This document shows positions 42,701 through 50,393 of a stretch of DNA of 64,000 nt, one piece after another. Position numbers and translations under genes: made by a program. The first letter of the stretch is position 1, and each line of letters begins with the position of its first letter. The notes under the pieces are model-generated. The model ran no database searches. It worked only from the letters and a program-made list of their open reading frames with translations, and was not told the DNA's origin. Source of the DNA: Schizochytrium sp. CCTCC M209059 (taxonomy: Eukaryota; Sar; Bigyra; Thraustochytrida; Thraustochytriidae); assembly GCA_000818945.1 (NCBI GenBank), contig KN805403.1:5194-69193 (forward strand), given 5' to 3'.

Positions 42701-44242
42701 CGGATCAACGAGGATGGCTTGAAAGATATCGGCCAGAGATTTGTTGCGAAGATCTTCAAGATTCACAATGTCGAGGGCGTTGGCAAACCCTGAAACTCTG
42801 AGACACAGCTGCCATGCAATGCTCACAAGAGCCTCCTCTGGCGCAGCCGTTGTGGCCTGGTCGTGCCGAAAGAAATGGTAGGCTGCAACAAAAATTGGCG
42901 GGCGTTCATTTTGACTGCGACGCCAGAGGCTGCGCACACGCGATGATGTCCGGCGCAGCTTGCCGCCTTCGCGAGTGTCATGGTCTTCTTTGATCTCGTC
43001 AGCGAGTTTGAGAGCACCTCCACGGTGACAAAGCTCGGCCATGATGACGCTCTTTCCGACCCCACCGTCGCCCACGAGAATGAAAACAGCGCTCTCTCCC
43101 CTCCGGTACCATTCGCAGAGCTCATCAATGATCCACGTCCGTGTGCCCAAGGTAAAGTTGGCCGCCTTGCCCTTGGCCCAGACCTCAGAGCTGCATGGGT
43201 TGAGGCGAGGATGAATGTCGCGCATCAGAGGCGTAAGATCTGACGAAGCCTCGGGTGTCTCGATGCGCATGCGGATGGCGTTGGCGAGATGCGCCACCGT
43301 CTCGTCCGAAACTGTCAAAAAATCCACAGGTACTTGTCGCGTGAGAGCGAGCTGGAACTGCCCAGTCCATTGAGTCGCAGGTTTCGTCATATCCGCTTCC
43401 AGCGCAGCCACCACGATACGGTCTGTACGTTGGTTACTGGCGTGAAGAAACTCTTTGAGGCAGTTGTCGCGACGGTCTCCATTATTCACCTTTTTCATGT
43501 ATCTTTTGGTTGCGAGAACCAGAAACACTTTGGACCCTTCGATGCCGTGCGTCATGCTCTCGTCGACAGCCCCAATAACTTCCTTGGCATCGAGCCACAT
43601 TTTAAGTCCATGTTTCTCTTCGAGACGCCTGGCGAGCTCTTTTGCAGTGTGGTGTACGCCCCACTCATGTGAAATGAAAGCGTCAAAGACCTTGATAGGC
43701 GGCGCGCCGCTTGCCTTTGCGCGAATCTGGTCCAAAAGATAGGAAACGATGGCCGATCCGGGGTCACGATAGTCAAAATGCAGCTCGTTGGCCATATAGT
43801 AGCTGATTGCGCCATGCCATGCTTTTTGGAGAATCATCGTCTCGTCGACAATGACAGGAATGAGAGCATTCGGTAGCTCGCGAGCCACAGCCTCGACGAG
43901 TGCTTCATTTTGTTGTAACGCCGCGCTCACCAATATTGCAGCAACATCAGCCATCTTGGCTTCTTCGCTTGCCTGTGCGGCTTGCTTGGCCAAACACACT
44001 GGCAGTCGGAAGTGCGGTTGGATGGCGCTCGCTAGCTTTCCTGCAGTGACCTCGTCTTTGGGGTCGTGAATCAAAAGAATGGCGAGGTCTTCCAACAGTG
44101 TAGCTCCCGATTCGGCGTGCGCGCTCGTCGCCTCCTCGAGGTCGCCGCGTCTTCGTGTTCTATCAACTCGCGCGTTCATGCTCAGCATTTTCACCCTTCC
44201 GAAGATCGCGTTCGTCTTGCCGAGGCCTCTAGAGTTGGCCAT
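39743..44242 (-). CDS. TIR-NACHT-WD40 STAND protein (NLR-like)
   Basis: 1,499 residues from the ATG at 44242; an in-frame ATG at 44296 would add 18. Residues about 45-135 look like a degenerate first TIR-like fold. Residues about 180-300 are a clear TIR: FDAFISHEWG, WLDAKEVIG, SKVFLVLATKRYM and NCLKEF with E264 at the position of the NADase glutamate. NACHT-type NTPase follows: Walker A GDGGVGKS (K397) and Walker B VVVFDALDEC (about 524-533). A Lys/Asn-rich insert (about 640-690) precedes a helical region, then at least 12 WD40 repeats of 40 residues (about 950-1430) and one or two degenerate terminal blades, consistent with two propellers. Architecture fits an oligomerising innate-immune or incompatibility sensor in the cytosol. 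Function is inference. Confidence 0.92.
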   Translation of the reverse strand: MANSRGLGKTNAIFGRVKMLSMNARVDRTRRRGDLEEATSAHAESGATLLEDLAILLIHDPKDEVTAGKLASAIQPHFRLPVCLAKQAAQASEEAKMADVAAILVSAALQQNEALVEAVARELPNALIPVIVDETMILQKAWHGAISYYMANELHFDYRDPGSAIVSYLLDQIRAKASGAPPIKVFDAFISHEWGVHHTAKELARRLEEKHGLKMWLDAKEVIGAVDESMTHGIEGSKVFLVLATKRYMKKVNNGDRRDNCLKEFLHASNQRTDRIVVAALEADMTKPATQWTGQFQLALTRQVPVDFLTVSDETVAHLANAIRMRIETPEASSDLTPLMRDIHPRLNPCSSEVWAKGKAANFTLGTRTWIIDELCEWYRRGESAVFILVGDGGVGKSVIMAELCHRGGALKLADEIKEDHDTREGGKLRRTSSRVRSLWRRSQNERPPIFVAAYHFFRHDQATTAAPEEALVSIAWQLCLRVSGFANALDIVNLEDLRNKSLADIFQAILVDPTDTLGPGQARQVVVFDALDECSKSDELLRKVIRMWKDAMPAWLSLVVSTRPESEIERGFANNNLDCRLLELKDEENLRDIRLHIEHLLRDMRDVVEPKDVVECAEILTKRSEGLFLWASFLPDTLRRVQREKKRAITLTVTRQTPTEATRKKNRNNKKRNKKKEDKVCGNSPKGGSLSVLLTKDDISKKDVFPDGLGGMFQEYFERLRDKMGNEEAYQSLLAPIVVAREPLAIEHLSKILGKSEKTTRQILGGARNLLYQGGDGRVALIHKRMADWLVDDTLSGQLGVDEGLGHDFLAGYCSSTREDAFALRHAIFHCVKCGDTQMAFALLNEFAWVQKAISVGDDEAQRRSVIGNLVRDCVELGINFAPESDTPRFLSKAVHALSYDPDELTSQILARFGHESRNPLALSVEPPGSSWLEPLRMTLPHPRDPLQHVLKGHTYHVTSVAIEGEIIASGSRDNTLRIWNATSGEEQHLFKGHTGTINGIAIQGEVIVSGSNDKTVRIWSATSGKNQQVLRGHSATITSVAIEGEVIASGSRDKTIHVWNASSGELQHVLEGHFGEVWSMALENNRIVSGSSDKTVRIWDATSGKNWHSLEGHSAPIYSVAIKGDTIVSGSRDNTVRVWNVMSGEEQHVLAGHTSMVSSVAIEGNTIVSASQDKTIRIWSAASGEEQHVLTGHAGTITSVAIQGDTIVSGSDDKTVRVWSIASAGELLEEQYIIERHLSPVTSVAVDGNAIVSGSNDKTVRIWDAQSAKEQHVFSGHTGGVRSVAIEGNTAVSGSSDKTVRIWDVASGDEQHVLRGHADWIHGVAIRGDIVVSGSKDKTVRIWNVTSGKKQHVLEGHFDWVTSVAIEGDTVVSGSRDKTARTWNAISGEGQRVFEGHSGPIRRVSIIGDIIESRSSDGIRFWSVSSGEELDASEARATYGKEYHHVVVERETHVSLSGVVGFTTDHNFVVTSRSGSIFVIGDASGMVHILRINECNP
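40000..41400 (-). repeat. Tandem 120-bp WD40-coding repeats
   Basis: Twelve successive 120-nt units encode near-identical 40-residue WD40 blades (core VSGSxDKTVRIW). Each blade lacks the usual SPDG turn, so units are about three residues shorter than typical WD40 repeats. High mutual similarity along the array suggests recent duplication or gene conversion. Confidence 0.9.
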
Positions 44243-44781
44243 TTTTCTTCTTTCGGTCCCTCGCGCTTGCTCGCGCGCGCGTCTCCGCTCCCTCATTTCG
44301 TGCTTTCGTCGGTTCTGCGGAAGCGACTTTGTCACGCGCTCGGCACGTGCGTGCTTTGTCAAAGATAGATGATGAAAAAAGGGTCGAAAAAGAAAAAAAG
44401 TCGAAAAAGGCGCAATTACGCCGATGGTGCGCGGACTTCCGAAGTTTCCGATGGACAAAAGGAAGGAACATAAGCAAATCTATCGGGTAATTGAAGGCCT
44501 GCGACCCGGTCGATTAGGTTGTGCAAGAGTCATAGTTATGCAAGCGTAAAGTTTGCAACGAGCGCACTAGCTCAGGTTCGCAGCCAAGAGAATGTCGTAC
44601 AAATGAAGAAAAATGAACAAAAGAGGTATGCGAAGCTTGCAAGTGTCTCCGTGAAAGCACAAGATCGAAGTTGTCATAGATCATGCAGCAACGAATAAGC
44701 TCAGCGCAAAGTCAAAACATTTCAAGCACTTTTGGCCCATAAGCGGCCTTCAACAGCAAAAGCCAAATAATATTCCTGCTT

Positions 44782-44835
44782 TCCGAAGAGCTTTTTCTTC
44801 ATAGAGCTTTCCATAGGGCTTTCCGTAGAACTTTT
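44782..44835. promoter_or_regulatory. Degenerate AGAGCTTT / AGGGCTTTCC repeat cluster
   Basis: Four related units (AAGAGCTTTTTC, AGAGCTTTCC, AGGGCTTTCC, AGAACTTTTC) spaced about 14-15 bp apart, upstream of both divergent genes. Could be clustered factor sites; function unknown. Confidence 0.3.
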
Positions 44836-45057
44836 CGCGCTGAAGAATAACACAAGTCTCTCGAGCTACGGAACAGAACCATGTGATTTAAATGACAGCT
44901 GACGGTGTGATCATCACGTTTCCAACCATACCATGGTAGGCCTAGTACAATTTAAATTAATACGAAATTGGTTTTGGTGCAGAAGAATCAAAGCGAAAAA
45001 AGAGCAAAACATGTCTTGATGCAAGCGGCACTTTAAGCGATATGGCAAGGCTTTTTC

Positions 45058-45102
45058 TTCTTCCTTCCTTCCTTCCTTCCTTCCTTCCTTCCTTCCTTCC
45101 TT
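45058..45102. repeat. (TTCC)n microsatellite
   Basis: About eleven copies of TTCC/CTTC, roughly 195 bp before the start of the TPR/IQ gene. Confidence 0.9.
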
Positions 45103-45296
45103 GAACAATTCACCCTCCTCGCTAGCCCAGGCAGCAAGCGACGAAGGAAACGTAGTAAGGGACAAATGTCAAGAGTCCCATCAACGGCTATTTCGGAAAT
45201 GTTTGACCCGCCAGGTTCAAGAAAGAAGTTCGGCCGGCAGCGCTCGGCAGGCGGGCTTCATCCACCGTTGCGCTCTCGAGCGCAGACACGGCGGCT

Positions 45297-46898
45297 ATGG
45301 CGAGCGAAGTTCAACACGCGGACGTCCACGCGTCGAGAAGCCAAGAGGCTACACGTCTTCACTTGCTCGCTGAAAAGTATGAGGCACTCCAGAAACGCGG
45401 CGTTGATGAAAACACGCTTGCGTGTCTCCACGAGGCATGCCAGGCCAAGCAGGAGCTGTACGGGGCGCAGCATCTCTGGGCCGTAGAGAGCGTGCAGGAC
45501 TATGCCACATGCGTCAATATTGTCGCTGCCAAACTATTGCGCACAGGTGAGATTGAAAGTGCGCAAAGGCTTCTTCTTCGGGCAAGGGAAATGTCCGCAC
45601 AAGATCATCGCGCGGGAACTGCCACGCTCCTCAACCTCGCTGTCTGCATGTACTCCAAGGAAATGCCCGAAGACGCTATTAAATTTCTCTCTGCCGCCGA
45701 AGCAAGCACAAACCATTTTCGTGCAGAGAAACATCTCAATCTATGCGCAGCTCACTTCAAGCGAAAAGGTTTGGAGCGGGCTCTTTTTCACGCTCAAAGT
45801 GCAGTGCGCTTCGCTCAAATTGCGCTCACCGAGCTTGCGAGCCAAAACTTGCCAGCTTGCTTTTCAAAAGAGGCCATCGTGCTCCTCGCCCTCGCTTACC
45901 ACAGTCTCGGCATTGCACTCGTCGCGCAGGGATATCGACGATCATGGACGTCTTCTGGCAAGCTTGAGCGAGAACGAAGTGTTACACAGCTTCTCGAGGG
46001 CGTCAAGTGGCACATCAAGGCATACGAAGAGGTTGCCCTTGCACACATATGGGCCGTGCCGGGCAACCTCACGGTTGGCCTTTGGCTCGCCTTTGTTACA
46101 GCATGCAGACGATGCTTTCCAGTACTGGAAAAGGCCTTAGATATGGACTTCATGGCGGAGCGCTCAGATCTTCGTCTTGTGGCGCGCATTGTTCTTCAAC
46201 AGACAAGGGCTTCTCAGATTCAGCGCGCTATGCGAGCATCGCTGTTGCGCCGAGAAAGGAGTGCAGTTGTGCGTATTCAACAAAGCGCTCGCACTTTTCT
46301 CCAGTCCAAACGACAGCTTCAAGTTGCTGCTCCGAGCGCTGTAGAAGCAGTAGAGCCAGCAGTCGATGAGTCAAACGAAACGCATGACGACGAGAAAATT
46401 CGTGAACCAACGCAGACTACGCCTCGATCTCCACTGCCAACTCCCGGATTATCACAGTCACTTTCAAGGAACGGAAATAATGAGCAGTCTCCGTCAGAAA
46501 GCAAGGATAAGAGTCAGTCTCCTTCTGGGCGTAATGCAGTGCCGCAAATGTCACCCGATCGAGCTGAGGAGCCCGAATCACCTGAGAAGAAAACGAGAAG
46601 AAGAAAGAGGAGGAGGAAGAAGAAGAACGTGAACAACAACAACGGAATCATGAACAAGAAGAGGATAGAGACAGTTTCTCATGCTTCTCATGCCCCGTTC
46701 TTAGCTTCCAACGCCGGAATCATCTCGAGTGAAAACGATGTTCGTGCAACACGAAGTGACACGACGCGAAAGTCTTCGCAAATAATTCACGCAACAAGCT
46801 CTGTTGTGCATGGTGCGATTCGAGGCTGGTTCAAACCTTCGAGCGCATCATTTCAACACCGCCGCAAAAGAGCCTCCAATAAAATCATGACTGAGTAA
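45297..46898 (+). CDS. TPR-like protein with IQ motifs
   Basis: 533 residues. Residues about 15-290 are helical repeats of TPR type (for example LLRTGEIESAQRLLLRAREM and KRKGLERALFHAQSAVRFAQ). Residues about 303-340 hold two IQ-like calmodulin-binding motifs in tandem (ASQIQRAMRASLLRRER and AVVRIQQSARTFLQSKRQ). The rest is Ser/Pro-rich and ends with a very basic KKTRRRKRRRKKK stretch and a polar tail. Such TPR-IQ layouts occur in ciliary and cytoskeletal proteins of protists; a specific function is not assigned. One exon; ATG context good. Confidence 0.72.
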   Translation: MASEVQHADVHASRSQEATRLHLLAEKYEALQKRGVDENTLACLHEACQAKQELYGAQHLWAVESVQDYATCVNIVAAKLLRTGEIESAQRLLLRAREMSAQDHRAGTATLLNLAVCMYSKEMPEDAIKFLSAAEASTNHFRAEKHLNLCAAHFKRKGLERALFHAQSAVRFAQIALTELASQNLPACFSKEAIVLLALAYHSLGIALVAQGYRRSWTSSGKLERERSVTQLLEGVKWHIKAYEEVALAHIWAVPGNLTVGLWLAFVTACRRCFPVLEKALDMDFMAERSDLRLVARIVLQQTRASQIQRAMRASLLRRERSAVVRIQQSARTFLQSKRQLQVAAPSAVEAVEPAVDESNETHDDEKIREPTQTTPRSPLPTPGLSQSLSRNGNNEQSPSESKDKSQSPSGRNAVPQMSPDRAEEPESPEKKTRRRKRRRKKKNVNNNNGIMNKKRIETVSHASHAPFLASNAGIISSENDVRATRSDTTRKSSQIIHATSSVVHGAIRGWFKPSSASFQHRRKRASNKIMTE

Positions 46899-47347
46899 TT
46901 CACATACAAAAATAATTGACCAAAAAAACCTTGACCAGTTTTTCGATTGATGACTTCATCGCATATTCGACGACCAGGCCCTGTTATTTTTGCGGGATCT
47001 TTGGTCTTCTTTTTAGCTTTTCCGACTTTTGTTTAGTGTATAAGTACTAGGAGGTCCTAGCAACACTTGGACTTCGATCGTCACTCGGACTCGTGACTCA
47101 GAGGCTCCACGGCAGGTCAACGGAAACATGTATACCACGAAGTCAGGCACCGGCTGGTCTAGCAGTTCACAGCCCGCGGCAGCACGACGAGCCCGCATCC
47201 GGGCACTGCGCTGGCCGCGGGCTCGCAGTCGAAACGCCGTCCCGGCAGCTGCTTGCTGCAGCGGGTTGGGACGGGACGGGGTAGTTCTACGACTCGGATC
47301 ACCAGCACCACCACAACGTGCCAGAAACCCGGCCATCTTGGACCAAC
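46899..47347. other. Intergenic, no gene seen
   Basis: About 450 bp between two plus-strand genes, AT-rich at first and then GC-rich towards the next ATG. No motif recognised. Confidence 0.45.
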
Positions 47348-50266
47348 ATGTCAACGCGGGCCAGACCTCGCGCGACCGGCAAGCCCGTGGCCGACGACGA
47401 GCTGGTTGCAGAGGTGAGTCGCACGAGCTCCGCGTCCGTGGCGTCGTTTGGGTCCGTGCCGGCGCTCGTAGACCCCTCGGAAACGGCGCGACTGCTACTC
47501 GAACGAGCAGCCGATCAGAAGAAGGCCAGGAACAACAACACGAAGCGCGAAAGCGTCGCGCAAACCGACACGTCGAGTCATCTGGCCTCGCGCTCAATCG
47601 CTGTCGAGCAGCACAATATGCAGCGACCGCATGACCATGACGTCGAGCTCCAAAGAGACTCAGAGAAAGGAGAAAAAGAAGCAGAAGCAGCAGCAGCAGC
47701 AGCAGCAGAAGAAGAAGAAGCAGAGACGATGACAATTCGCCTTGCGGATCTGTCACAAGACCTCGCCAGAGATCTTGAAGGCCTCCGGCTTGACATCTCG
47801 GAGGCTTCATCGCTCGACTGGGCTGCACAATCTACCAAGAGCGCGCCAGCGCCGACAACATCAAAACCTGCACAAGCTCGGAGCCAGCTGCCTGGATTTG
47901 CATTGCGACGTGGCGAGCAGCTGAGCGCCGAAGACTTTCGTCTGTACGATGCCTTTCACAAGGCTACGGGCCACGGATATATGTCAACGACAGAGCTCTG
48001 GCAACGACGTCTGAGCCTCGGCAGTAGCACTGGAACGAGGAGCGACGACAACCCCGAGTCAACAACACAAAGCGACGCGGCAGCAAAGCGGCAAAGGCGG
48101 GCCTCTAGGTCAAGTACAGGAAGTCTTATGGCCCGTAGCTTCTCGTCAAAGGTATCAAAGCTCACAGCGTCGCGCAAAAGGCAGATTGACGCGACCTCAG
48201 AGCTCGAACGTCAACGCACCTCCAAAGTCTCAACCAAAGAAGTAGAGGTTATTCCTGCAAGCAGTCGCTTGACCCGGCCGACAGTGACCAGTGCTTCCCG
48301 CGAAGTCAGTCGCTCTGAACCCGAAAGACTTGAGCAGGCGCGACGACAACAGCTTGAGAAAGAGCCCACGGTCGAGGAGGAGCGACGCTTTCGAAAACTT
48401 ATGCGCAAAGATACGGCCACTACCAGTGGACGCAAACGGCTTCTGCACAAATTCTCGTCAGGCCCTGCATTCGCTCATCAGGATGAGATGCACCCCGGCA
48501 AATTAGATCTTGACGTTGGGAGCTGGGTCAGTGCGAGCGAGCCAGGCCCGTCTCCAGATACAAAGGAGCAGGGAAAACCCTATTTTTATATGGTTTCTAC
48601 CGCCACGGAGGGCGCGCATACTTGGGGAACCACGTGGGGGACACGTGACCAAGCGAACGCGGCCTGGGTCGGTCCAGATCACGATGTTGCCTCTCCCATC
48701 GACAATTCAGCCTGGGCTTCTCGAGACTCTAAATGCGAAGAAGATGACACAGATGATGGTAACGCATTTCTGTACTCGCGCCCACCCAAGCGTACGCCCA
48801 AGTTATCTCGTGGCTCGAAACAGATTCTCAAGTCCCATCCTGAGCAACGCAAGCCTATTCTCGAGCACTCGAAAATGTGGGCTGCAAGGCAGAAGCAGCG
48901 CCGTGAACACGGTGATTCTGATGGTCATGACGGAAATGTAGCCGCGTCAAGGCCACGCACGGCGGGACATGAGCGATTTGCAATGCTTCGTCGGCGGTCA
49001 ATTGTGGCGCAACGGGCGGAAAGCGCTGAGGCAGAGAGCCTTATGTCCTTAGTAGCAACGCTGCCGGACGGATTTCGTGAGAATGTTGTCAAGATGATCG
49101 ATACGCTTCCCGCACCGGCACTAGCTGCATCGCGCGGCGAAAAAGGTTATGCCAAGTCAAGTATGCCAGCATCGCCAAGATGTAAGAACGTCGATCGACA
49201 TTGGGCGCACGATGACCTCGTACAAGAGCATGCAGATCTACATGGCCACGACCAGGGTGAGGCAACGTCGTCTCCTGCATCGCCATCAGGAACGTCTAGG
49301 GACAAGCCTCATGGCAAGGTAGCAAAAAAAGCCGTCTACCGTCCCGATGCCATCGATTCGCACGTCGAACGTCTTTGCGAGTTCCGGAAGCGACAGCATC
49401 AAAAGGCGCAAGCGGCGGAGCAAGCTTTTCAGGCGTCTGGATGGACACCTGAGACGACTGTTCAAAAACCTTTTCATCTCTCTTCAGCCACGCGAAAGGC
49501 CAGTCGGGACCGAGCCCTTGGACGCACCATTGGCTCCGCTTCATCTTCGTCTTCGTCTTCGTCGTCGTCGTTAACATCGTCAACATCGGAAACAAGTCGA
49601 GCAGCAGCCCCCACTAAAAGGATCATTGTTGCGTCGAAACGTCGCCGCAAGGCAAAAGTGAAGAGGTCGAAAACGAGAACACCACGGCGCGCGTCCGTGA
49701 CACGCAAACCGTTGTCATCGCCGAGAGTGTCGCCCAAGGAAGATCACGGCGCCAACGATGCAGAGCATGAACACCACGGGGGTCATGGCACAGGAGAATT
49801 CAGGTCTCAGCCCTGGACTGATCAAGATCAGGCAGGAGATGACGATCATGTGTTCTCGGATCCACAGGCAAACTTTATTCCGCGAGAAATGCCAAAGCCT
49901 GTTGATCATCGGTACTGTAGTCACGTGCATGACCCTGTGCGCGGACACTCCCCGCGATTTGCTCAAAGCGACTCTACGTTTCAGAGGGAACGTCTCCCTG
50001 CCTGGGGACGACGGCAAACTGAATGGATCCCCCAGGGGGGATATCCGGGCAAGCCATCATCATCCTCGAGATTGTCCATGTCAACGAGCACGTCGCCCTT
50101 TGCAAAGATCCCTGCTGATGAGCGTAAGCTCTTGGATGAGATTGAGAGCGAGATCGAGCAATCTATACTATTGTCTGCATCGGAGCGCTCCATGGAGGAG
50201 TCGAAACAGCCCGATCTATTTCGGTCTGCCGCCGACATTGACCGATTTCTTGAAGCAAGCGTGTGA
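47348..50266 (+). CDS. Unknown Ser/Arg-rich, largely disordered protein
   Basis: 972 residues from the ATG at 47348. No known domain seen. There is an Ala/Glu run (about 115-135), a helical acidic patch (TIRLADLSQDLARDLEGL), basic/Ser-rich stretches, and a region near residues 670-730 (HVERLCEFRKRQHQKAQAA followed by TVQKPFHLS) with faint resemblance to microtubule-associated FAM161/TPX2-type KPF motifs; that resemblance is weak and only a suggestion. Long Ser run (about 735-750) and an acidic C-terminal helix near the end. One exon. Overlapping ORFs on both strands reflect GC composition. Confidence 0.65.
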   Translation: MSTRARPRATGKPVADDELVAEVSRTSSASVASFGSVPALVDPSETARLLLERAADQKKARNNNTKRESVAQTDTSSHLASRSIAVEQHNMQRPHDHDVELQRDSEKGEKEAEAAAAAAAEEEEAETMTIRLADLSQDLARDLEGLRLDISEASSLDWAAQSTKSAPAPTTSKPAQARSQLPGFALRRGEQLSAEDFRLYDAFHKATGHGYMSTTELWQRRLSLGSSTGTRSDDNPESTTQSDAAAKRQRRASRSSTGSLMARSFSSKVSKLTASRKRQIDATSELERQRTSKVSTKEVEVIPASSRLTRPTVTSASREVSRSEPERLEQARRQQLEKEPTVEEERRFRKLMRKDTATTSGRKRLLHKFSSGPAFAHQDEMHPGKLDLDVGSWVSASEPGPSPDTKEQGKPYFYMVSTATEGAHTWGTTWGTRDQANAAWVGPDHDVASPIDNSAWASRDSKCEEDDTDDGNAFLYSRPPKRTPKLSRGSKQILKSHPEQRKPILEHSKMWAARQKQRREHGDSDGHDGNVAASRPRTAGHERFAMLRRRSIVAQRAESAEAESLMSLVATLPDGFRENVVKMIDTLPAPALAASRGEKGYAKSSMPASPRCKNVDRHWAHDDLVQEHADLHGHDQGEATSSPASPSGTSRDKPHGKVAKKAVYRPDAIDSHVERLCEFRKRQHQKAQAAEQAFQASGWTPETTVQKPFHLSSATRKASRDRALGRTIGSASSSSSSSSSSLTSSTSETSRAAAPTKRIIVASKRRRKAKVKRSKTRTPRRASVTRKPLSSPRVSPKEDHGANDAEHEHHGGHGTGEFRSQPWTDQDQAGDDDHVFSDPQANFIPREMPKPVDHRYCSHVHDPVRGHSPRFAQSDSTFQRERLPAWGRRQTEWIPQGGYPGKPSSSSRLSMSTSTSPFAKIPADERKLLDEIESEIEQSILLSASERSMEESKQPDLFRSAADIDRFLEASV

Positions 50267-50393
50267 GAGAGAAGAAAACAAAACGTTGACCTCAAGAGTT
50301 AGAAATCCATCTATAGGCCTACCACTTCTTTTATGTTTAAAAGTTAACACCTTGTTCGAGCATGGCAATCATGCACTACCCAAGGAATTTATC

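Larger units (their letters stand above)
44243..45296. other. Divergent intergenic region
   Basis: About 1.05 kb, AT-rich, between the TIR-NACHT-WD40 gene (minus) and the TPR/IQ gene (plus). It contains a series of AGAGCTTT-like units at about 44782-44835, an exact TAGGCCTA at 44937-44944 and a TTCC microsatellite at 45058-45102. No gene seen. Confidence 0.5.

Noticed and set aside
44243..44458. Upstream extension of the TIR-NACHT-WD40 protein to 44458
   Set aside because: It begins with TTG rather than ATG and adds a non-conserved Phe/Arg-rich stretch. ATG 44296 remains a possible alternative.
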